Shown: positions 58,387 to 64,000 of the stretch, in pieces
Layout: each line of letters begins with the position of its first letter
Position numbering within the stretch: position 1 is the first letter of the stretch
From: a virus
Length of the DNA stretch: 64,000 nt
IMG/VR virus record: IMGVR_UViG_3300025436_000002
Coordinates: 62,001 to 126,000 of that record
Direction: 5' to 3' (one strand)
Notes under the pieces: generated by a model
Database searches by the model: none
What the model was told of the DNA's origin: nothing
The model's input: only the letters and a program-made list of their open reading frames with translations
Program-made: the position numbers and the translations under genes

Positions 58387-58389
58387 CAT
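58354..58389 (+). promoter_or_regulatory. Intrinsic terminator whose loop is the -35 box
   Basis: Same hairpin as 27679 with T7 tract; TTGACG (58361-58366), 17-bp spacer, TATCAT (58384-58389). Confidence 0.83.
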
Positions 58390-58419
58390 GTTCTTGTAAG
58401 GTTAAATAAGGAGTTAGTC

Positions 58420-58722
58420 ATGAAAGAATATACGGTAGAATTTATAGTCCTAGTAGGGGAAGGTGCAGGTCATGAACACAAGACTATAAGTATTAAAATA
58501 AATGCTGAGGATACGGAGTCTGCATTAGTGATAGCTAAAAGCATGCTATCCATAGAAATTCAATTCAAAGGGGAGTGTGGGTATTTAGCTCCCAATGCTG
58601 AAAAGCTCCATAAATATGAAATAGATTATGACGATTCAAACCCATGTAATGATTGTGAGTTATCTTCTTGTGTAGGCTGTGCTCATTCTGAAACTAATGA
58701 TGATTGGGAAGACTATGACTAA
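58420..58722 (+). CDS. Zinc-binding protein of unknown function
   Basis: 100 aa, AAGGAG upstream. Beta-rich N-terminus (KEYTVEFIVLVGEGAGHEHK); C-terminal CNDCELSSCVGC cluster. No tail. Confidence 0.58.
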   Translation: MKEYTVEFIVLVGEGAGHEHKTISIKINAEDTESALVIAKSMLSIEIQFKGECGYLAPNAEKLHKYEIDYDDSNPCNDCELSSCVGCAHSETNDDWEDYD

Positions 58723-58756
58723 GAACTTTGATACATGTGTAAAAGGAGTTAACTGA

Positions 58757-59011
58757 GTGAGGGAATACATACTTTTTGAAAGGTATTGGAACTACGAACA
58801 TAAATACTACTACGTCGAAGATGAAGTTACCTATTGGGTATATTCTGGAGGAGGTCCTCCTGCTATTTCAGCATGGCAAGGCGAGGCGGATGTTAAAAGG
58901 TTAGTCCGTATTACTAAACTTGATAGTCTTGAAAAGGTACAACCTTATATATTAACTATTGGACATCGTGAAGTGGCTAAGTTATTAATGGAGATAGAAT
59001 TGCTAAAATGA
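58757..59011 (+). CDS. ELLK-tail family protein
   Basis: 84 aa, GTG start, AAAGGAG upstream. Head EYILFERYWNYEHKYYYVED; tail EVAKLLMEIELLK. Confidence 0.82.
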   Translation: MREYILFERYWNYEHKYYYVEDEVTYWVYSGGGPPAISAWQGEADVKRLVRITKLDSLEKVQPYILTIGHREVAKLLMEIELLK

Positions 59012-59241
59012 AAAAAGTCTTAGCTCTTATACTTGATATGGAGTCTAATGAGATAATTTGTAGGATAGCTTGTGATACCTATGGAAATACGTTCACTTCG
59101 TTAGGCGGTGTTAATTGGAGATATGCTCAAAAACCTATGTCCTACTACATAAGTTCTGTTAACTTAGGAGAGGGTTATTACGCTGTAACATCTCCAGAGG
59201 GTGTTGATGAGTTACTTATGGTTGAGGAGCTATTAAAATGA
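59008..59241 (+). CDS. ELLK-tail family protein
   Basis: 77 aa. Head KVLALILDMESNEIICRIAC; tail GVDELLMVEELLK. Confidence 0.82.
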   Translation: MKKVLALILDMESNEIICRIACDTYGNTFTSLGGVNWRYAQKPMSYYISSVNLGEGYYAVTSPEGVDELLMVEELLK

Positions 59242-59507
59242 AAAGAAGGTTTATTTATTTAGGGCATTCCAATACCTACTACCCAGGTGGATCAGGTAAT
59301 ACATGTTACAATAGATATTATTACTTTAGAGACGAAGAGTATACAGTATATCTCTCGGATATTTGTTATCCTACTAAACATAGTCTATCCCGAATATCAT
59401 CAGATCGTCTGAAATGTAGGCTACACGGGGCAGGAGGACATGTCATGTGTAAACGGAGTAAAAAGAGTATATCTAAATTTTTAATGACTAAGGAGTTATC
59501 TAAATGA
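59238..59507 (+). CDS. ELLK-tail family protein
   Basis: 89 aa. Basic (KRRFIYLGHSNTYYPG); tail SISKFLMTKELSK. AAGGAG in the tail is a full consensus site for the next gene. Confidence 0.82.
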   Translation: MKRRFIYLGHSNTYYPGGSGNTCYNRYYYFRDEEYTVYLSDICYPTKHSLSRISSDRLKCRLHGAGGHVMCKRSKKSISKFLMTKELSK

Positions 59508-59800
59508 CTAAAAAGTATATAGGACTTATTCTAGGGAGGTACAGTAGGTGCGGAGATTTTAATTTCTATTCACCTTCCATGAAGATATACTATGTTGAAA
59601 ATAGAATTTGTTATCAAAGTGTTGTATTTGACGAGATTCCCGTCATGCCAAACCTTTATAATAAAACATTTACTATGGATACAAGTTATGCTAGAGTAGC
59701 ATTTGACTTAATTATAGCTAAAAGACATAGTTGTCTAACAGTCATTACAAACCATGCTGAGATTATAAAATATTTAATGACGGAGGAACTATTAAAGTGA
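59504..59800 (+). CDS. ELLK-tail family protein
   Basis: 98 aa. Head KKYIGLILGRYSRCGDFNFY; tail VITNHAEIIKYLMTEELLK; GTGA overlap with the tag-only ORF. Confidence 0.83.
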   Translation: MTKKYIGLILGRYSRCGDFNFYSPSMKIYYVENRICYQSVVFDEIPVMPNLYNKTFTMDTSYARVAFDLIIAKRHSCLTVITNHAEIIKYLMTEELLK

Positions 59801-59841
59801 AGATTAATAAATTCTTAATGTTAAAGGAGTTATCTAAATGA
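59797..59841 (+). CDS. 14-aa tag-only ORF of the ELLK-tail family
   Basis: GTG then KINKFLMLKELSK and TGA. It is the conserved tail with no head, coupled on both sides. Upstream GGAGG and its own AAGGAG support translation. It may be a relic or a working competitor peptide. Confidence 0.5.
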   Translation: MKINKFLMLKELSK

Positions 59842-60026
59842 GGGATATAAATAGAATACCTAGAATACTTAAAAAATTAGAGGAGGTTTGGACAGCTTCT
59901 CCAGATTTGAGATTATTTCAACTACTGACATGGGTTGTTCGAGACTACAGAGGTGACTTATTCTACCTTGAAGACGACGTTGTAGAGGACAACCTTAATG
60001 AAGAGAAGATACGGAGGCAAGTATGA
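59838..60026 (+). CDS. Small helical protein, possibly DUF1040-like
   Basis: 62 aa. RIPRILKKLEEVWTASPDLR and LFQLLTWVVRD recall a small conserved family (RI..il.kl...W...PDLRL.QLl) found in bacteria and phages. Starts on the tag-only junction and ends with ATGA. Confidence 0.58.
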   Translation: MRDINRIPRILKKLEEVWTASPDLRLFQLLTWVVRDYRGDLFYLEDDVVEDNLNEEKIRRQV

Positions 60027-60289
60027 GTTTATCTAAAGAATTCTTCATACAACTTAAAATTAACTTCGACGAAGTCTTTGGAGGTACTAGTCTCCTAGAC
60101 ATGGAACATATGATACATAGTGCGGGTACTATGGGTTTTGACAGGGCTCTTCTAAAGACTTGTAAAGAATTCAATGTGATGTCAACTTACCAAGAGTTTG
60201 AAGGTATGGATTGGTATGAGTATGATGTATCATGTTCTCTTCTAGTCGATGAAGTGGCTAATGCTTTGGAGAGAATACATGAAAGCTAA
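60023..60289 (+). CDS. Protein of unknown function
   Basis: 88 aa, GGAGG upstream. Helical, acidic. Overlaps the following ELLK-tail gene by 11 bp. Confidence 0.52.
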   Translation: MSLSKEFFIQLKINFDEVFGGTSLLDMEHMIHSAGTMGFDRALLKTCKEFNVMSTYQEFEGMDWYEYDVSCSLLVDEVANALERIHES

Positions 60290-60566
60290 AAGAGGAAATA
60301 GTGTTTATTTTAATGTTCAAGATATTAACTTTATTCTTATGGAGGAGGGACGTATACTATATGAGTATGTATGGAAAAACAATAATCTCTATGTTAGACA
60401 TAGGGATATGGAAGTTCACCTCATAGGTAACAAGTTGGGTTCTTCTTTAAGAGAGGTGGTAGCTTACTTTAAAGGAAAACATGCGGAGATATATCCGAAT
60501 CTCTTATTTTCAGATGATAAGATTCATATAGATAAATTGTTGGTGATAGAAGAGTTATTAAAATAG
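60279..60566 (+). CDS. ELLK-tail family protein
   Basis: 95 aa, ATG 60279, with TTGGAGAG upstream. Head INFILMEEGRILYEYVWKNN; tail HIDKLLVIEELLK has Val for Met. Ends TAG. Confidence 0.78.
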   Translation: MKAKRGNSVYFNVQDINFILMEEGRILYEYVWKNNNLYVRHRDMEVHLIGNKLGSSLREVVAYFKGKHAEIYPNLLFSDDKIHIDKLLVIEELLK

Positions 60567-60576
60567 AGGAGGTCGT

Positions 60577-61065
60577 TTGGGTAAACTAAGTTATAGGTTA
60601 GAAGGAACCGTGTTAGTAACTACAGAAACTTTCGGATTCTCGACCAGAAGTGAATATTGTGATCTGGCTACATGGGAGACGTTTGAGATTGATAAGATGG
60701 GAGCTAGATTTTTGGTAACATCTTTAAAGTTTGAAGACAGGGGAGGTTACTTAGATAAGGTAGTCCAAGCTAGGGATCAGCTTGCCAAAGAACTCATGTA
60801 CGGAGAAGTTGTTTGGAAGAGTGCTAAAGAACAAGAAGCTCACCACTCTAAATGTGATAGAAGAAACAAGGAGCTTGAATACTTTAAAGAGGACTTAGCC
60901 CATGATGCGGGAGTCCCTTCTGAGGAAGAAAAAATTGATGCCGTTAACCGAAAGGCTGTAGAATTAGATTGTAAATATGAAATTTATGGGTATAGGTTTG
61001 TACTCGGAAAACCTTTTCACAACACTAAAAAAGGTAGAGACAACATAAATAGATTATTTAATTAG
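60577..61065 (+). CDS. Protein of unknown function, paralogue of 46588
   Basis: 162 aa, TTG start after GAGGAGG. LSYRLEGTVLVTTETFGF and ELDCKYEIYGYRFVLGKPFH correspond to 46588; the middle helical part differs. Both copies lie just downstream of ELLK-tail genes. Confidence 0.65.
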   Translation: MGKLSYRLEGTVLVTTETFGFSTRSEYCDLATWETFEIDKMGARFLVTSLKFEDRGGYLDKVVQARDQLAKELMYGEVVWKSAKEQEAHHSKCDRRNKELEYFKEDLAHDAGVPSEEEKIDAVNRKAVELDCKYEIYGYRFVLGKPFHNTKKGRDNINRLFN

Positions 61066-61077
61066 GAGGTACGGTAT

Positions 61078-61242
61078 ATGGTCACACTACTGCTTATTAT
61101 AGCATTTAGCTCTCTAACTTTTAAAGGTCTAACCTTATCTATTTTATTTACATGGTTAAACCTACATCCATTTGTTACCTTATTTCTTATAGGAGAAATC
61201 ACTAGGGATGTGATTAAACTCGGGAGTAATAAGATTGGATAA
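61078..61242 (+). CDS. 54-aa membrane protein
   Basis: TAGGAGG upstream. Two hydrophobic stretches (LLLIIAFSSLTFKGLTLSIL and HPFVTLFLIG). No family. A 22-codon TTG frame at its end was judged too weak. Confidence 0.52.
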   Translation: MVTLLLIIAFSSLTFKGLTLSILFTWLNLHPFVTLFLIGEITRDVIKLGSNKIG

Positions 61243-61374
61243 GATCAACCTAAGGGTACTATTGGATGAGTGGGCTATGGAGCTTAAAGGAGACAGGGAT
61301 TAATAAAGCTCCAAGAGCTCGAGCAAAGATAGTAAGATACATACGAGTTGAGGAAAGTAACTCGCAATAATAAA

Positions 61375-61387
61375 GTTTATATTATAT
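61375..61387 (+). promoter_or_regulatory. GTTTATATTATAT motif (candidate late promoter)
   Basis: Upstream of the fibre remnant at 61434, as for the intact fibre genes. Confidence 0.4.
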
Positions 61388-61433
61388 ACAGATTGCCTCT
61401 CATGGGGGGGTAACATTGTACGGAGAATATATA

Positions 61434-61921
61434 ATGTCAGATTAAAATTTAGTTCCAGTAATGACAAGTAGTACGGCTCCTAGTGGAGTAGCTAGTGCAA
61501 GTAGCGTGTATAGTTCTTCTTTTGCTGCATGGTATTCCTTTGATAACAATGTTAATACTTATTGGAGAAGTCTTTCTACCGTAAATAATAAATGGCTTCA
61601 ATATCAATTGACTAGCCAGAAGACGTTAACGGGTTATGCCATAACTGGGTACAATTCCTCCCACAATCCAGCATCATGGACTTTAAAAGGAAGTAATGAT
61701 GGTATAGGCTGGATAACATTGGATACTCAAACAGGTCAGAATACAGATAGAGGAGAGAGTATAGTATTTCTGGGATTAACAACTATACGTACGTCAAACT
61801 TGATAATTTAGTAGCTACTAATGGAGATATAGTATGGATACGTGAATTTGAAATTCTAGGTACTGACTATATAGCCCCTCCCTCAATAATACCTCGAGTG
61901 GTAAACTATTGGTCAATTTAA
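61434..61921 (+). pseudogene. Broken fibre gene with F5/8 type C (discoidin) domain
   Basis: ATG TCA GAT is followed by TAA, then the frame continues NLVPVMTSSTAPSGVASAS. WYSFDNNVNTYWRS, WLQYQLTSQKTLTGYAI and SWTLKGSNDGIGW are a carbohydrate-binding F5/8 type C domain. A second lesion near 61775 shifts the frame; the end of the domain (YTYVKLDNLVATNGDIVW) is read one frame over to 61921. Confidence 0.7.
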
Positions 61922-61941
61922 CATCCTAAGGAACCAAGATT

Positions 61942-61979
61942 AAAAGAGAGTTGTAAGACTCTCTTTTTGTATTTAAAAT
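61942..61979 (+). terminator. Intrinsic terminator, possibly with promoter
   Basis: 10-bp stem AAAAGAGAGT/ACTCTCTTTT, loop TGTAAG, T run. TTGTAA (61951-61956), a 17-bp spacer and TAAAAT (61974-61979) again fit the fused promoter layout. Confidence 0.78.
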
Positions 61980-62030
61980 GGAATTACTCATCCTACTGTA
62001 AAGAAAACTTAACATTTTAAAGTCTAAGGC

Positions 62031-62059
62031 TTGACAAATTAAAGAGGATAGTTTATACT
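62031..62059 (+). promoter_or_regulatory. Sigma-A-type promoter
   Basis: TTGACA (62031-62036), 17-bp spacer, TATACT (62054-62059). A seven-codon ORF at 62104 and a strong hairpin follow before the next gene, suggesting a leader transcript. Confidence 0.75.
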
Positions 62060-62173
62060 AAATACATAAAGACAAGTATTTTATAACGAATGTAGGTTGT
62101 ATCATGAAAGGAAGGAAACGTATGTAGCTTAGGCTATACTAAATAGCATCTAGTGGACTATATTATATTTAAG

Positions 62174-62208
62174 AATGGTGCTACTCCTTCGTGGGTGGTG
62201 CCATTTTT
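62174..62208 (+). terminator. GC-rich hairpin terminator in the leader
   Basis: 13-bp stem with G-T pairs (62174-62186 with 62193-62205), loop CTTCGT, followed by TTTTTGTT. Placed between promoter 62031 and the gene at 62228, it could attenuate that gene or end a small RNA of about 140 nt. The rest of 61980-62227 shows no credible gene. Confidence 0.7.
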
Positions 62209-62227
62209 GTTAACTTAGGGGTTGCAC

Positions 62228-62527
62228 ATGGAAAAAGATTATTTAGTTTTAATACTTATAGGGAATAACTATTTTTGTTACTATTATGACAAATCTAACT
62301 TTGAAGATAAGATATATCAAGACAGCAATTTTACTAGAATTTCTAATAGAAGTCAAGATTTCTTCATGAGGACTGATGATAGGATTTTAGCTCTGTCGGT
62401 TATATTCACCCACCATCAATTAGATATGATAGGTAAACGAGACTTCCCTAAAAAAGAAAAAGTTACCATTGTAACAGACCGTAATGAATTCGATAAGTAT
62501 TTAATGATATTTGAGTTACTTAAATAA
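62228..62527 (+). CDS. ELLK-tail family protein
   Basis: 99 aa, ATG 62228; AGGGG site. Head DYLVLILIGNNYFCYYYDKS; tail VTDRNEFDKYLMIFELLK. Lies after the leader hairpin. Confidence 0.82.
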   Translation: MEKDYLVLILIGNNYFCYYYDKSNFEDKIYQDSNFTRISNRSQDFFMRTDDRILALSVIFTHHQLDMIGKRDFPKKEKVTIVTDRNEFDKYLMIFELLK

Positions 62528-62542
62528 AACTTAACATTACTC

Positions 62543-62571
62543 TTGACAAACCACTCAGGTTCTGGTATTCT
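62543..62571 (+). promoter_or_regulatory. Sigma-A-type promoter
   Basis: TTGACA (62543-62548), 17-bp spacer, TATTCT (62566-62571). No hairpin. Confidence 0.72.
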
Positions 62572-62591
62572 TATTAAATAATGAGGTATCT

Positions 62592-62837
62592 ATGAAAGAA
62601 TATATAGCTGAATATTCAACAAATAGGCATATAAGAAGATACTATGTTCGAGAAGGGGAGTTATTCTACAATTTATATAGTCCTTTCTCAGACGGTAGCG
62701 AAGAGAAAAAAGACGTATACAATAACAGTGTTCATGCTCTATCCATTGGGATGTATTTTGTAAACGCATCTAAACTAGTAATACTAAATCAAGGTCTTGT
62801 TGATAAGTATCTTATGCTGGAGGAACTAATGCGGTGA
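62592..62837 (+). CDS. ELLK-tail family protein
   Basis: 81 aa, only 20 bp after the -10, so the leader is very short (TAATGAGGTATCT). Head KEYIAEYSTNRHIRRYYVRE; tail LVDKYLMLEELMR. Confidence 0.82.
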   Translation: MKEYIAEYSTNRHIRRYYVREGELFYNLYSPFSDGSEEKKDVYNNSVHALSIGMYFVNASKLVILNQGLVDKYLMLEELMR

Positions 62838-63160
62838 GAGAGTACCCTGAAAAGAAAGAGACTGGCTTTGTCGAACAACACGTTTTTATGTGTCTCCATA
62901 ACCCAAATAGACTCCCTGAATATTATCATAAACCAGTAGAGTCCAAGTTTTATATATCTGAAGGACAGAGTTATTACTATTTATTTCAAAATCAATCTTT
63001 GAAGTTTTATACCTCCAATTCAGGCCTCTTAATAAAAGTTCACCACGGCAACCCCCAGAAATCCTTAAACCATTTTAAATATAATAGACTAAACTACGAT
63101 ATAATTACTAATAAAAAAGAAATAAGAAAACACTTAATGATGAAGGAGTTATTGAAATGA
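62834..63160 (+). CDS. ELLK-tail family protein, last copy in the window
   Basis: 108 aa, GTG start in GTGA. Head divergent (EQHVFMCLHNPNRLPEYYHK); tail IITNKKEIRKHLMMKELLK. Couples to a DNA-binding gene through ATGA. Confidence 0.82.
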   Translation: MREYPEKKETGFVEQHVFMCLHNPNRLPEYYHKPVESKFYISEGQSYYYLFQNQSLKFYTSNSGLLIKVHHGNPQKSLNHFKYNRLNYDIITNKKEIRKHLMMKELLK

Positions 63161-63879
63161 AAAGATGGACTAAAGAAGAAACAGGATTGCTTAAACAAAA
63201 CATGGATGCTACACTGTTAAATTTAAAACAACTACTACCTGACAGAACCGAAGACATGATTATTGAGAAAATTAAAGTGCTCTATCGTCAAGTTGCCTTT
63301 GATAGATGGAACGAAGACGAGTTAAACATCATTAGAGCCAATCCTAATAGATCAGTATTTGAACTACTCAAGCTATTGCCTAATAGAACTTTTAGTGCTA
63401 TTGTGTCAAAGAGGGCTGAGATACGTGGAACTATGGGAGTATCCCGAGATAACAGAGTTGCATGGAGTACTGAAGATATATCTCAATTAAAATATCTCAA
63501 ATCAGAAGGTTACACGAATTACGAGATAGCCTTAACTTTAGGTAGACCTTTAAATTCAGTCATTGGAAGATTATCTACTGAGAGTCTGATGACTCGAAAA
63601 TCAAGGGGACATGCTTGGACACCTAAAGAACTTGAACTTGTACGGGAGAAGGTGGCTGGGAAAGTATCTATCGAAGCTATAGGTAGAGAGTTAAATTTAC
63701 CAACTAATAAAGTCTTCCAGAAAGCAATACACCTAGGATTTAGATCAGCTGAGATAGTAACAGCTAGTAGTCATACTCGTAAAGAGGCTTCAGTCCTTAG
63801 AGAACAGATAAAAGAACTAACCCGTAGAATAAAGATACAGGATAAGACTATAATTAAATTATCTAAAAAACAGGTTTAG
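63157..63879 (+). CDS. Myb/SANT-like repeat DNA-binding protein
   Basis: 240 aa. Four tryptophan-led helix-turn-helix repeats: RWTKEETGLLKQ, RWNEDELNIIRA, AWSTEDISQLKYL and AWTPKELELVRE, each followed by a second helix with RT/RP and a recognition helix. A basic coiled coil ends the protein. Likely a multi-repeat DNA-binding protein or regulator, co-translated with an ELLK-tail gene. Confidence 0.7.
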   Translation: MKRWTKEETGLLKQNMDATLLNLKQLLPDRTEDMIIEKIKVLYRQVAFDRWNEDELNIIRANPNRSVFELLKLLPNRTFSAIVSKRAEIRGTMGVSRDNRVAWSTEDISQLKYLKSEGYTNYEIALTLGRPLNSVIGRLSTESLMTRKSRGHAWTPKELELVREKVAGKVSIEAIGRELNLPTNKVFQKAIHLGFRSAEIVTASSHTRKEASVLREQIKELTRRIKIQDKTIIKLSKKQV

Positions 63880-63882
63880 GTA

Positions 63883-63911
63883 TTGACATTTAAGATAACA
63901 TCCTTTATACC
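63883..63911 (+). promoter_or_regulatory. Sigma-A-type promoter
   Basis: TTGACA (63883-63888), 17-bp spacer, TATACC (63906-63911). Confidence 0.7.
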
Positions 63912-63945
63912 GTGAGTATGTAGTAGACGATTAAGGAGATAAACC

Positions 63946-64000
63946 ATGAAATGTGAATTTTGTCATATACCTTTAGCTAACGAACCAACCCTTCAAGAGT
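63946..64000 (+). CDS. Start of a cysteine-containing protein (3' end outside window)
   Basis: ATG after TTAAGGAG. The visible part is MKCEFCHIPLANEPTLQE; CxxC suggests a zinc site. Too short to classify. Confidence 0.55.
   Translation, partial: MKCEFCHIPLANEPTLQE

Noticed and set aside
61236-61304. 22-codon TTG frame overlapping the membrane protein end
   Set aside because: Weak start, no convincing ribosome site and no motif.
27409-63160. CRISPR-like array because of regularly repeated GGAGTTATTAAAATGA
   Set aside because: The repeats are coding 3' ends at gene-length intervals with open frames between them, not short direct repeats with spacers of constant size.
1-64000. Toxin-antitoxin arrays as an explanation for paired small genes
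   Set aside because: Members are paralogues in long same-strand runs rather than dissimilar toxin and antitoxin pairs, and no known toxin motif was seen.

Overview
The window is an A+T-rich, almost entirely plus-strand stretch of a large double-stranded DNA phage genome. The evidence is a phage replication and recombination block, tail-fibre genes, a tRNA cluster and long runs of tightly packed small genes. Promoters are canonical TTGACN-17 bp-TATAAT/TATACT boxes, mostly with an extended TGn, and ribosome sites are strong AAGGAG. Both point to a low-GC Gram-positive (Bacillota) host whose housekeeping polymerase reads the phage genes. No integrase, repressor, rRNA or CRISPR array is visible, so nothing here argues for lysogeny.

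Layout. 1-23.3 kb is nucleic-acid metabolism. It holds a helicase end, a degenerate DnaC-like protein, a DnaB-like helicase, a primase zinc-finger protein, a family A DNA polymerase split by an intein, a metallophosphoesterase, GroES, a DnaQ-like protein that has lost catalytic residues, two adenine methyltransferases, an ATP-dependent ligase, a probable ssDNA-binding protein, a RuvC-like resolvase, a RecA, an SbcC-like ATPase split over two genes, SbcD, a CobO-like ATPase and an HslV-like peptidase. 23.4-25.0 kb holds tail-fibre genes. 25.1-26.1 kb holds eleven tRNA or tRNA-like genes. 26.1-27.4 kb holds small membrane proteins and a dCMP deaminase.

27.4-63.2 kb is the most unusual region. 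It is a giant array of one paralogous family: 56 full-length-type members by my count, plus two minimal members and at least five broken copies. Each is about 75-145 aa, has a variable head, and ends in a near-invariant tail of the form (D)xxEINKYLMTRELLK. I call it the ELLK-tail family. Members run head to tail with ATGA or TAATG overlaps, and the last codons (GGAGTTATTAAAATGA) also form the ribosome-binding site and start codon of the next gene. HNH homing endonucleases, a second HslV-like peptidase, zinc-ribbon and membrane microproteins, a protein with two winged-helix-like repeats and two further fibre genes are interspersed.

Transcription of the array appears to be cut into units by a recurrent compact element. 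A hairpin (in some copies an obvious intrinsic terminator with a T7 tract) carries the -35 box in or at the edge of its loop, and the -10 lies exactly 17 bp downstream. A conserved leader resembling GTAAGGTTAATTAAAGGAG usually follows. A second motif, GTTTATATTATAAG, precedes the fibre genes and may be a late promoter. Several array genes carry frameshifts at homopolymers, so birth-and-death evolution, phase variation and sequencing error must be told apart.
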